A stretch of 43,586 bases of DNA from Saprospiraceae bacterium (lineage in GTDB: Bacteria; Bacteroidota; Bacteroidia; Chitinophagales; Saprospiraceae): NCBI GenBank assembly GCA_022841745.1, contig JALHQW010000062.1, positions 1-43,586 of the forward strand, read 5' to 3'. A model generated the notes under the pieces. The model saw only the letters and a program-made list of their open reading frames with translations, did not search any database and had not been told where the DNA came from. Positions 25,560 to 33,202 of this stretch are shown here, piece after piece. Both the position numbers and the translations under genes were made by a program. Position 1 is the first letter of the stretch. Each line of letters begins with the position of its first letter.

Positions 25560-26654
25560 ATGGAAATTGACAAGCAACAGGTGATAGAGGCATTGTGCCG
25601 GGTAAAAGACCCGGGCACAGGCAAGGACATTATTGCGGCACGCATGGTGGAAAACTTGCAAACGGATGGTAACAACGTCAACTTCAACCTTGTCCTGCCT
25701 TCTCTCAACAGCCCGCATAAGTCCAACCTGATTTTTGATTGCGTAGCAACCGTAAAAGAAGTTTACCACGATGCTAATGTCAACGTGCACGTGGTAGCAA
25801 AAGCACCTGGGTCCGAGGAAAAAAGCAGTTCCGTACCACAAATCAAGAATATCATTGCCGTTGCCTCCGGCAAAGGTGGGGTTGGAAAGTCCACCGTATC
25901 CGTCAACCTGGCGTTGGGCTTGAAACTGTTAGGTGCCAAAGTGGGATTGATTGATGCAGACTTATATGGCCCTTCCATACCAACCATGTTTGGCTTGCAA
26001 GGTCAAAGGCCACGCATCCAAGAAGTGAATGGCCAGCCCAAAATCATCCCTCTCATGGCCTACGACATTCCCGTAATGTCCATTGGTTTCATCATCGAAC
26101 CCGAACAGGCCGTGGTGTTGAGGGGGCCGAGGCTGGCAGCTATCATCAAGCAGTTTTTCAATGATGTAGTCTGGCCCGACCTCGACTACCTGGTGGTTGA
26201 CCTGCCACCGGGTACTGGCGACATACAACTTACTTTGGTACAAACTGTTCCCGTGACTGGGGCGATACTTGTAACTACCCCGCAAGAAGTGGCCATTGTG
26301 GACGCCGTTAAAGCGATGAACATGTTTTTAATGCCTTCCGTCAATGTTCCCATTATTGGCGTAGTGGAAAATATGGCATGGTTCACGCCTGAGGACATGC
26401 CAGACCGAAAATACCTGCTTTTTGGACAAGGAGGCGGCAAGCGGCTCGCCGAATTGGCGGAATCGGTTTTACTGGGACAGGTGCCAATCGTCCAAGGCAT
26501 TCGGGAAGGTGGTGATGCTGGCAAACCAGTGGTGGCCAATCCACAATCGTTGGTCGGGGAGGCTTTTATCAAAATTGCTGAAAACACCGCCCGACAGGTG
26601 GAGGTCAGAAACGAGAACATGGCACCGACAAAAATCGTCAATGTAACCACCTGA
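25560..26654 (+). CDS. mrp: Mrp/ApbC-type P-loop ATPase, Fe-S cluster carrier
   Basis: 364 residues. The N-terminal 80 residues are a MIP18/DUF59 domain (VIEALCRVKDPGTGKDII, ending VNVHVVAKAP). The ParA-like ATPase follows, with the deviant Walker A SGKGGVGKS at residues 103-111, LIDADLYGPSIPTMFG, VVDLPPGTGDIQL and GVVENMAWF. Proteins of this family hold and hand over iron-sulfur clusters. The CXXC motif found after ENM in many Mrp/NBP35 proteins is absent (the sequence continues TPEDMPDRKYLLFG); from memory this variant is common in Bacteroidota. A NifU-like gene lies two genes downstream, supporting the Fe-S role. Confidence 0.92.
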   Translation: MEIDKQQVIEALCRVKDPGTGKDIIAARMVENLQTDGNNVNFNLVLPSLNSPHKSNLIFDCVATVKEVYHDANVNVHVVAKAPGSEEKSSSVPQIKNIIAVASGKGGVGKSTVSVNLALGLKLLGAKVGLIDADLYGPSIPTMFGLQGQRPRIQEVNGQPKIIPLMAYDIPVMSIGFIIEPEQAVVLRGPRLAAIIKQFFNDVVWPDLDYLVVDLPPGTGDIQLTLVQTVPVTGAILVTTPQEVAIVDAVKAMNMFLMPSVNVPIIGVVENMAWFTPEDMPDRKYLLFGQGGGKRLAELAESVLLGQVPIVQGIREGGDAGKPVVANPQSLVGEAFIKIAENTARQVEVRNENMAPTKIVNVTT

Positions 26655-26658
26655 CAAG

Positions 26659-27120
26659 ATGGATTTGGCTTTCAGGGAATACCGTCAGTCGGATTTTCCA
26701 ATCTTTGTGGAAATGGTGTTAGGCCTCTATACCAAGGATGGGTCGAAATCAACGCAAATGAGCGTTGAGAAAATAGCCTTGTCAGTGGAACAATTGATTT
26801 TGCCTTCAAACAACGGCGAAATCCTCATCTTTGAGGAAAATGCCCAAAAGATTGGCTATGCCATCATAAACCGTTTTTGGAGCAACGAATATTCAGGGTG
26901 GATTGGCTTTATTGATGAACTGTTCATCCAGCCAAGCCACCGAAACCATGGCATTGGGGAACAGTTTTTCAAGGAATTGGAAACAAAATCTAAATACGAT
27001 TTTGTAGCTTTCATGCTCGAAACTGTTGAAAGCAACCCCAAGGCAACCCGATTTTACCAGCGAATTGGCTTTGAACCACATAACAATCTTGTGTTGTTCA
27101 AGCAATTGAAAAATCAATGA
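26659..27120 (+). CDS. GNAT family N-acetyltransferase
   Basis: 153 residues, a single GNAT domain. The acetyl-CoA-binding loop is seen as QPSHRNHGIGEQFFKELE (RNHGIG fits the R/Q-X-X-G-X-G/A motif), preceded by the strand GWIGFIDELFI and followed by VESNPKATRFYQRIGFEPH, typical of the last helix and strand. It starts four bases after the mrp stop and overlaps the NifU-like gene by ATGA, so it is co-transcribed with Fe-S genes. The acceptor could be a small molecule or a protein amine; nothing in the sequence settles it. Confidence 0.88.
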   Translation: MDLAFREYRQSDFPIFVEMVLGLYTKDGSKSTQMSVEKIALSVEQLILPSNNGEILIFEENAQKIGYAIINRFWSNEYSGWIGFIDELFIQPSHRNHGIGEQFFKELETKSKYDFVAFMLETVESNPKATRFYQRIGFEPHNNLVLFKQLKNQ

Positions 27121-27371
27121 TCATGTTGGAACAAGCTAAATCAGACCTTATTGCGCAAATCAACCATGCCTTGGACGGCGTTCGTCCGCACTTGAAGTCG
27201 GATGGTGGCGATATTGAGGTAGTGGATGTCACGGACGATATGACTGTTAAAGTGAAATGGCTGGGCAATTGCCAGAACTGCAATATGTCATTGATGACCA
27301 TGAAAGCTGGCATTGAAGTCGCCATCAAATCTAAAGTGCCATCGGTTCAAAATATTGAAGCAGTGAACTGA
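27117..27371 (+). CDS. nfuA: NifU-like (Nfu) Fe-S scaffold protein
   Basis: 84 residues comprising just the NifU C-terminal domain. The family pattern is complete: VRPHLKSDGGDIEVVDV, then VKVKWLGNCQNCNMSLMTMKAGIE with the cluster-binding CXXC (CQNC), and a C-terminal strand. Nfu proteins carry 4Fe-4S clusters to target enzymes. The ATG at 27117 overlaps the GNAT stop (ATGA); a second ATG two codons later at 27123 is equally possible. Together with mrp it forms a small Fe-S delivery operon. Confidence 0.93.
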   Translation: MIMLEQAKSDLIAQINHALDGVRPHLKSDGGDIEVVDVTDDMTVKVKWLGNCQNCNMSLMTMKAGIEVAIKSKVPSVQNIEAVN

Positions 27372-27465
27372 TTGTGCCAGTTTAGGTACAATTCACTTCG
27401 AAAAACCAGCTGCTGCTTGATTGCTTGAGTAGCCCCTCAACCATCCAACTGCAATTTCCTTTAAA

Positions 27466-29187
27466 ATGACAGAAGGTTCAAAAGTATATCCACACGTAAT
27501 ACCGGACATGGAACAATGGCCGATATACAAGCTGTTGGATGACCGCAAGAATTTAATAGAAGAAATAGACGAGTACACCTTCCAGCGAGTATTGAAGCTG
27601 CATAGCGATGATTTGGATGACGTAATAGCCAAAACGGCCTACATGGAACGCATTCGGATGAAGGAAGAGCCATGGAAGGTTGACCCGCCCCAAGACCATG
27701 CTTTTTGGCGAAAAATCAGCAAAAAGCTTTTCGGCAAGCCAGATGAAATCTTATCGGAAGAAGAAAAAAAAGCTAAGGAAGAGGATCTTCTTAGAAGGAT
27801 AATCCATCGTTACAGCGAAGAAATTGTTGGCACATTCCGAATTCCCACGTTTCAGTTCGCAAGGAAATTTTTGACTGTCCTCTTCAACCGACTGCTGAAC
27901 ACAGCTGCCGGACGCAACATGAAACGCATCTTCGGCACAAAATACAAGGTTTACGAGCGTTTGCTGACTAAGGGAGAGGTAGAGAAATTGAGGACTTTGA
28001 TGACAAAAGGAACCGTGGTCATGGTCCCCACCCACTCCTCCAACCTCGACTCCATGCTCATTGGCTACGCACTTGACACAATAGTAGGCGTTCCTTCATT
28101 CAGCTACGGCGCAGGCTTGAACCTTTACAATACTGGTTACACAGCCTATTTCATGAACCGATTGGGAGCGTATCGAGTGGACAGGCGGAAGAAAAACGCA
28201 ATCTACTTGGAGACCCTAAAAGCCATGTCCAACCTATCCATACAACGTGGCACGAACAGCTTGTTCTTCCCGGGAGGCACTAGGAGCCGTTCTGGGGCTT
28301 TGGAGGACAAGTTGAAAATGGGTTTGCTTGGTACAGTTGTGGAAGCACAAAGAACCAATTACCAGAAAGGGAAAAATGAGAAAATTTTCATCGTGCCGCT
28401 TATCCTGAGCTATCATTTTGTGTTGGAAGCAAAATACCTCATTGAACAACACCTTAGTTATATAGGCAAGGAACATTACGTGCGCTCAAAGGACGAGTTT
28501 TACAGCCTTCGGAAAATATTGAAGTTCGGGTGGACCTTCTTTTCACAGCCTTCAGAGATTACACTTTCGTTCGGCAAGCCGCTCGACGTGATGGGAAATT
28601 TTGTGGACGATGATGGCAACAGCTACGACCGCTTCGGGAAATTGGTTAGGCTTGAAGAATACTTCCAATCAGGGGGACAAGTAACAGAGGACCTTCAGCG
28701 TGAGCAAGAATACACCATTATGTTGGCGGAGCGGTTGGTGGAGCGTTACCATAAGGAAAACATTGTCCTAACAAGCCATGTAGTGGCATACGCAGCCTTC
28801 AATATTCTGAAACGCCTTCACCCACACCTCGATTTGTTCGGGTTACTGCGTTTACCACCTGATGAGTTTGTCTTTCCTATGGATACAATGCTCGACATTG
28901 TAAACCAGACAAAGAATTTGCTCATCAGCATGAACAAAGAAAGAAAAATCAAGCTCTCCAATCAAATTTATTTCGATGCGGAAGACTTGCTGAAGGATGG
29001 GGTAAGGAACCTTGGTGTTTATCATATTGACAAGCCTTTGGATTATGAAGACGGCAATTTGATGAGTCAAGATTTTAAACTGCTTTTCTTTTACCATAAC
29101 CGCTTGGACAACTACAAACTGAACAAGAAATTTAATTGGAGTCCCATCGTGGAAAAAACGCAAATTGAAACCGTTGCAACTGCTTAA
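27466..29187 (+). CDS. Glycerol-3-phosphate / lysophosphatidate acyltransferase-like protein
   Basis: 573 residues. The PlsC-type acyltransferase domain is in the middle: HX4D motif HSSNLD at residues 190-195, YFMNRLGAYRVDR near 228-240 and FFPGGTRSRSG at 267-277, followed by IFIVPLILSYHFVLEA. Flanking N- and C-terminal regions of about 180 and 250 residues resemble the larger GPAT (PlsB-type) layout rather than a short PlsC. It should acylate glycerol-3-phosphate or a related lipid at the membrane, in phospholipid synthesis. It begins 94 bases after nfuA and is followed by its own terminator. Confidence 0.83.
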   Translation: MTEGSKVYPHVIPDMEQWPIYKLLDDRKNLIEEIDEYTFQRVLKLHSDDLDDVIAKTAYMERIRMKEEPWKVDPPQDHAFWRKISKKLFGKPDEILSEEEKKAKEEDLLRRIIHRYSEEIVGTFRIPTFQFARKFLTVLFNRLLNTAAGRNMKRIFGTKYKVYERLLTKGEVEKLRTLMTKGTVVMVPTHSSNLDSMLIGYALDTIVGVPSFSYGAGLNLYNTGYTAYFMNRLGAYRVDRRKKNAIYLETLKAMSNLSIQRGTNSLFFPGGTRSRSGALEDKLKMGLLGTVVEAQRTNYQKGKNEKIFIVPLILSYHFVLEAKYLIEQHLSYIGKEHYVRSKDEFYSLRKILKFGWTFFSQPSEITLSFGKPLDVMGNFVDDDGNSYDRFGKLVRLEEYFQSGGQVTEDLQREQEYTIMLAERLVERYHKENIVLTSHVVAYAAFNILKRLHPHLDLFGLLRLPPDEFVFPMDTMLDIVNQTKNLLISMNKERKIKLSNQIYFDAEDLLKDGVRNLGVYHIDKPLDYEDGNLMSQDFKLLFFYHNRLDNYKLNKKFNWSPIVEKTQIETVATA

Positions 29188-29220
29188 CCTTGAAGCAGTC
29201 GTGAAAAACAATAGAGTACG

Positions 29221-29254
29221 TTGATTTTCGCAACCAGTTGAAAATCAATTTTTT
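29221..29254 (+). terminator. Intrinsic terminator after the acyltransferase gene
   Basis: A perfect nine-base-pair stem (TTGATTTTC with GAAAATCAA) with a ten-base loop is followed at once by a run of six T. It lies 33 bases after the acyltransferase stop. The stem is AT-rich, so efficiency may be moderate. Confidence 0.75.
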
Positions 29255-29291
29255 AAACTGAATTTCGACAACAATTCTCAAAAGAGGAACT

Positions 29292-30593
29292 ATGAAAAAA
29301 TATCTCTACCTTTTATTTGTGTCACTGTATTTGGGGTCATGTTCCAATGAAAAAGCACCAGTAAATGCACCATCCGAAGGGAATGCAGCCAATACCAATA
29401 ATTTGGATGGCAGCTTAACACTTCCCCCTGGCTTTAAAGCCTATGTTTTCGCTGAAAAATTAGGGGAAGGTGCTCGCCACATCGGTGTAAGTTCAAATGG
29501 TGATGTCTATGTTCAACTGCACACGCTTACTGGTGGTAACGGCCTTGCTGCATTGAGGGATACTACTGGCGATGGCCAAGCAGACATTATTGAATATTTT
29601 GGCGCTCATACTGGAACGGGCATGGAAATTCAAGGCAATTACCTTTACTGTTCCTCCGACGAAGAAGTTTATCGGTACGAACTCAAGCCCGGGGCTTTGT
29701 TGCCTGACGAAAACTCAAGGGTGATGTTGATAGGCGGATTTCCGAAGCAAAATGAACATGCCTCTAAGTCATTTACGCTCGATGGGGCTGGCCATATTTA
29801 TGTCAATATCGGTGCTCCAAGTAATGCCTGCCAAATTGAAAACCGTGCAGCCGGCTCCCTGGGGCAAGACCCATGCCCACTGCTCGACAACCATGCAGGT
29901 GTTTGGCAGTTCGACGCCAACAAGATTGCACAACAGGCATCAGCAGGCAAAAGATATGCATCGGGAATCAGGAACGCTGTTGCATTGGCTTGGAACAATG
30001 CAACAAATGGCCTTTTCGTAGTTCAGCATGGTCGTGACCAACTTTCGGAATTTTGGCCAAAACTGTTCACCGCAGACCAGAACGCAGAGCTACCCGCCGA
30101 GGAGTTTTTCCAAGTCAATGAAGGAGATTTCCTGGGTTGGCCCTACTGTTATTTTGATCCGATGCAGAATAAGAAAGTGTTAGGCCCAGAATATGGTGGT
30201 GACGGCAAGAAAGTTGGCCGCTGTGAGCAGGCCAAGAATCCTATTGTTGCCTTTCCGGCACATATGGCGCCCAATGATGTCATTTTTTACAATGGAAACC
30301 TGTTCCCACCTGAGTACCAAAACGGGGCCTTTATCGCTTTTCATGGTTCCTGGAACAGGGCACCCAAAGAACAAAAAGGATTCTTCGTGGCATTTGTTCC
30401 TTTCAAGGATGGTAAGGCAAATGGAGAGTGGCAGACTTTTGCTGAGGGTTTTGCAGGTGTCACGCCTGTGCCTTCCCCCAGTGACGCCAAACATAGGCCT
30501 TGCGGCTTAGCAATTGGGCCTGATGGTGCGCTTTATATAAGTGACTCCGTCGAGGGGACAATCTGGAAGATTGTTTATGAAAAACAAGGCTGA
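29292..30593 (+). CDS. Lipoprotein of the sorbosone/glucose dehydrogenase beta-propeller family
   Basis: 433 residues with a lipoprotein signal (MKKYLYLLFVSLYLGSCSN; lipobox LGSC). The rest is a six-bladed propeller of the L-sorbosone/soluble glucose dehydrogenase type: LPPGFKAYVFAEKLGEGARHI, VSSNGDVYVQL, NYLYCSSDEEVYRYEL, KRYASGIRNAVALAW, FVVQHGRDQL, DFLGWPYCYFD, GAFIAFHGSWNRAP and GLAIGPDGALYISDS. Family members oxidise sugars using PQQ, but many homologues are only propeller proteins, so cofactor use is uncertain. It is a single-gene unit flanked by two terminators and probably sits in the periplasm or outer membrane. Confidence 0.85.
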   Translation: MKKYLYLLFVSLYLGSCSNEKAPVNAPSEGNAANTNNLDGSLTLPPGFKAYVFAEKLGEGARHIGVSSNGDVYVQLHTLTGGNGLAALRDTTGDGQADIIEYFGAHTGTGMEIQGNYLYCSSDEEVYRYELKPGALLPDENSRVMLIGGFPKQNEHASKSFTLDGAGHIYVNIGAPSNACQIENRAAGSLGQDPCPLLDNHAGVWQFDANKIAQQASAGKRYASGIRNAVALAWNNATNGLFVVQHGRDQLSEFWPKLFTADQNAELPAEEFFQVNEGDFLGWPYCYFDPMQNKKVLGPEYGGDGKKVGRCEQAKNPIVAFPAHMAPNDVIFYNGNLFPPEYQNGAFIAFHGSWNRAPKEQKGFFVAFVPFKDGKANGEWQTFAEGFAGVTPVPSPSDAKHRPCGLAIGPDGALYISDSVEGTIWKIVYEKQG

Positions 30594-30633
30594 GGTTGTC
30601 GCTTATTCACACTACTGAATTGGTTTAATAAAA

Positions 30634-30669
30634 AAAATGGGGCTGCCGGATGACGGCAGCCCCATTTTT
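30634..30669 (+). terminator. Strong, probably bidirectional intrinsic terminator
   Basis: A long stem (at least 14 pairs; core GGGGCTGCCG with CGGCAGCCCC) with the five-base loop GATGA is flanked by an A-run on the left and a T-run on the right. It lies 41 bases after the sorbosone-dehydrogenase-like gene. Confidence 0.92.
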
Positions 30670-30678
30670 GTGGGAATC

Positions 30679-30701
30679 CTTGATAAGCTGAGCTTGTCAA
30701 G
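30679..30701. repeat. Palindromic intergenic element, REP-like
   Basis: Twenty-three bases that pair with themselves around a single central base, with one G-T wobble (half-site CTTGATAAGCT). Its right half, GAGCTTGTCAAG, closely resembles the very common GAGCTTGTCGAAG intergenic palindrome found in many bacterial genomes (from memory). It lies ten bases after the terminator. Only one copy was noticed in this window. Confidence 0.5.
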
Positions 30702-31013
30702 TGTTGTCCAACAAATTTCTTCAAACCCTGAAAACTTGCAGCCAATTGCGCTGCAACCTTCCAAAAGCCAAAGCAATTTTTGTTGCCTTAGGTAATCTTC
30801 ATCCAGCTATGGTGGATGTGATTTTAAGCCAAATGGTGGAGGAGAATGGTGGATGAATAAGATTTTTTGATTCATGATGTTCTTTTTTTTTTTTGTTTAG
30901 CAAAAAACTGGATATGTGATGTTTGTGCTTTCAGAAATAGGTTATGCTGAGTTCAAAAAATGATACGTGCTGCAACCCTTCTCACAGGTCTATAGTGGTT
31001 TGATGATGATGTT
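30702..31013. other. Non-coding gap without recognised gene
   Basis: About 310 bases with no credible gene. It contains a short repeated motif, ATGGTGGATG (30810-30819) and GAATGGTGGATGAA (30845-30858), and a homopolymer of about 13 T at 30883-30895. No promoter or RNA gene is recognised. The minus-strand TSP3-repeat gene ends at 31014, so this segment is its 3' flank. Confidence 0.5.
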
Positions 31014-31805
31014 TCAATTTGTTTCTTTGTCAAAAAAATTGGGTGTGCCATTTTCGTTTTTGTCAATGGCAGGCATTCCAGTTTGTGACTCAATGACCAC
31101 TTGCTGGTAGATAGATTGGAAAAGATCAAGTCCGTCTTTGATTTTCTCAGGGTGGCCACTTCTCGATTCTTTGTCACCTTGGGTGTAAATATGCCCAACT
31201 AACCGGTCGTCAAATCCGTCTGCATTGGAGTCTACTAACGAGGTATTTTTGGTGAACCCACCCCATTCATCCTCATCGCTGGCTCCGTCACCATCGCTAT
31301 CCATGTCCCAAAAATTTGGCAATTGATCCTCGTCTTGATCCAAAGAGATGCTTTGAAAATCGTTGTGGTTTTTCCAAAGTTTTTTTCCCCCTTCCATCAC
31401 CAAAATGACCAATGGCCCAGCTTCGTACTCATCATGCAAACCGTTGCGATTTTCATCAACCCATTCGTCCCAAGGGTCAATCGTGCCATCACCATCTTTG
31501 TCAACTCCAAAGGCTTCAATCAAATCGTTGATGCCATCAGCATCGCTATCACGGTCTTGGTGATTGGGTACATTGTCCCCATCAAGGTCATTGGTCGCCT
31601 CAACGTCATCTGGAATGCCATCGTTGTCGTCGTCTAGGTCGTCAGCATCTACAACACCATCCAAATCAAAGTCGAATAGGAGTTGTGGCTGTTTAGGAGT
31701 TGTTTCCAGTTGGCAGTTCATGCCAGTAAAAACAAGCAAAAAAAAGAGCAAAGGCAAGCAAATGCGATGGATGGGCTTTTGTGCAGTGTTGAAGTGTTTG
31801 AGCAT
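31014..31805 (-). CDS. Secreted Ca-binding protein with thrombospondin type 3-like repeats
   Basis: 263 residues. An N-terminal hydrophobic segment ([14 protein letters not shown]) looks like a signal peptide, with Cys31 possibly lipidated although the lipobox is poor. Much of the mature protein is aspartate-rich calcium-binding loops of the type DxDxDGxxDxxD: [73 protein letters not shown] and [10 protein letters not shown]. These pack as TSP3 repeats that need Ca2+. No sorting domain or enzyme domain is seen. A surface or periplasmic structural role is likely; nothing more can be said. Confidence 0.82.
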   Translation of the reverse strand: MLKHFNTAQKPIHRICLPLLFFLLVFTGMNCQLETTPKQPQLLFDFDLDGVVDADDLDDDNDGIPDDVEATNDLDGDNVPNHQDRDSDADGINDLIEAFGVDKDGDGTIDPWDEWVDENRNGLHDEYEAGPLVILVMEGGKKLWKNHNDFQSISLDQDEDQLPNFWDMDSDGDGASDEDEWGGFTKNTSLVDSNADGFDDRLVGHIYTQGDKESRSGHPEKIKDGLDLFQSIYQQVVIESQTGMPAIDKNENGTPNFFDKETN

Positions 31806-32213
31806 AATTTCACAAAAAATGGGGATAATTTGTTCAAATGAATCAACTTTGCCCTCTTGCTCGTAAATCGAGTTAATTGAGCAACAAATACAGGCAAATA
31901 CAATACTGCCAGACGAGACAGTATGAAGTAATTTCGAATGGGTTAGAGACCAGGAAAGAATTGGGAGGGAAGTGAATGAAACTACAAAAACAATACCAAA
32001 AATCGTCCACCTTAGAGCGAACTATTCCTAACAGATTTTGTTCAATCAGATGTTATTATGGAAAAACTCAAAAAAACCTTATTAAAATTCCAATATCGAA
32101 AGGTTGTTTGCCGTTAAACTGTCGAAAAAATTTGTTTTTAGACTTGTTCAAGCGCTGAGCCACTTTATCAAACATAATCCCTGAGGGTATCAGGGCAAAT
32201 CTTTTTACTATTA
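31806..32213. other. Divergent intergenic region between the TSP3 gene and the sigma factor gene
   Basis: 408 bases, AT-rich, with no credible gene (a 60-codon plus-strand frame at 31976-32158 lacks any recognisable protein character). It should carry the promoters of both flanking genes, but no clean TAnnTTTG box was found on either strand. The only notable structure is a small hairpin at 32179-32195. Confidence 0.5.
32179..32195 (+). promoter_or_regulatory. Small hairpin just before the sigma factor start
   Basis: Six base pairs (CCCTGA with TCAGGG) enclose a five-base loop, ending 18 bases before the ATG. It could lie in the leader and affect translation, or be chance. Confidence 0.25.
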
Positions 32214-33080
32214 ATGAGAGCTTTAGTCATAACCCAGTCGATTACACGTCGGGATGCCAAATCACTTGAAAAGTACATGACGGAAGTTTCCCGCTATGAC
32301 GTTCTTACGCCAGAACAGGAAGTTGATATGTTCAGGAAATACAAAGAAGGGAGTTTGGAAGCCTTCCAACGTATTGTCAACTGCAACCTAAAGTTCGTCA
32401 TTTCTGTTGCGAAGCAATATCAAAACTGTGGTCTAACGCTAGGTGACCTTATCAACGAAGGCAACCTAGGTCTATTGAAAGCTGCTGAACGTTTCGATGA
32501 AACAAAGGGCTTCAAGTTCATTTCCTATGCTGTTTGGTGGATTCGCCAAAGCATCCTTCAAGCTATCGGTGAAAAATCAAGGGAAATCAGGGTTCCTTTC
32601 AACCACCAGTCCAACCTGATGCGTGTGATGCGCACCCGTGACGACCTCATGCAAGTTTATGAGCGTGAGCCAACAATGGAAGAAATCGCCGCCGTGGTTG
32701 AAATGACTTTAGACTCAGTGGAAAAATGCCTCTCCACCAATGGCAGGTGTAGCTCCTTGGATGCCCCAATTGGCGACGACGAGGATGTTGACCTTACCTA
32801 CTTCTTGGAAAGCGACGCCATTCCAAGCCCCGACACCAAAGTCGTTCAGCATGAGTCCATGCAAAAAGAAGTGGAAATGTTGTTGAACAGCCTCCCCGAA
32901 AATGAGGCTCAAGTGCTGGCACTATTCTATGGCATTGGCCGTGACCGGGCATACAGCCTTGACGAAATCAGCGAAATGCTTGGCGTAGGCAAAGAACGCA
33001 TCCGCCAGATAAAATACAAGGGCCTTAAGAGCTTGCAATCCAAAGTACAGCGCCACGGCCTATATTTTAGCTTGAACTAA
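32214..33080 (+). CDS. RpoD/SigA-like sigma-70 factor, divergent
   Basis: 288 residues, the short form of primary-type sigma seen in Bacteroidota. Region 1.2 is SLEKYMTEVSRYDVLTPEQE; region 2 has NLKFVISVAKQYQNCGLTLG, DLINEGNLGLLKAAERFDE and FKFISYAVWWIRQSILQAI; region 3 follows; region 4 has LPENEAQVLALFYGIG and the helix-turn-helix YSLDEISEMLGVGKERIRQI. The part after region 2.4 reads SREIRVPFNHQSN where Bacteroidota RpoD normally has SRxVRLPLNxxG, and region 4.2 has GKERIRQIKYKG in place of the usual TRERVRQIKEKA. It is thus either a lineage-specific primary sigma or a group 2 paralogue. A strong terminator follows. Confidence 0.9.
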   Translation: MRALVITQSITRRDAKSLEKYMTEVSRYDVLTPEQEVDMFRKYKEGSLEAFQRIVNCNLKFVISVAKQYQNCGLTLGDLINEGNLGLLKAAERFDETKGFKFISYAVWWIRQSILQAIGEKSREIRVPFNHQSNLMRVMRTRDDLMQVYEREPTMEEIAAVVEMTLDSVEKCLSTNGRCSSLDAPIGDDEDVDLTYFLESDAIPSPDTKVVQHESMQKEVEMLLNSLPENEAQVLALFYGIGRDRAYSLDEISEMLGVGKERIRQIKYKGLKSLQSKVQRHGLYFSLN

Positions 33081-33103
33081 GAAAGTCATCAAGCAATACC
33101 CAC

Positions 33104-33140
33104 AAGCGGTGGCATTTGACAAAATGCCACCGCTTTTTTT
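33104..33140 (+). terminator. Intrinsic terminator after the sigma factor gene
   Basis: A stem of 13-14 base pairs (AAGCGGTGGCATT with AATGCCACCGCTT), a small loop and a run of seven T or more. It begins 23 bases after the stop codon. Confidence 0.93.
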
Positions 33141-33170
33141 ATGAATCGAATGCGGGTTTAAGGCAAAAAT

Positions 33171-33178
33171 TATCTTTG
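33171..33178 (+). promoter_or_regulatory. Probable -7 box (TATCTTTG) for aspartate kinase
   Basis: TATCTTTG followed by CA matches TAnnTTTG and ends 24 bases before the ATG at 33203, directly after the terminator of the upstream gene. A TTG at -33 is not seen; GGGTTTA at 33154-33160 is the nearest T-rich stretch. Confidence 0.6.
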
Positions 33179-33202
33179 CACCCGTTTACAAAACCAATTT
33201 TA

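Noticed and set aside
26186-26650. A 154-codon minus-strand frame inside mrp
   Set aside because: It is antisense to the conserved ATPase core of Mrp and has low-complexity Ser/Thr/Pro composition.
31976-32158. A 60-codon plus-strand frame in the gap before the sigma factor
   Set aside because: No recognisable domain or signal and a composition like random AT-rich sequence; it ends 55 bases before the real gene.
33116-33202. N-terminal extension of aspartate kinase
   Set aside because: It would be translated through the intrinsic terminator at 33104-33140 and the -7 box at 33171-33178; the conserved N-terminus begins at the ATG at 33203.
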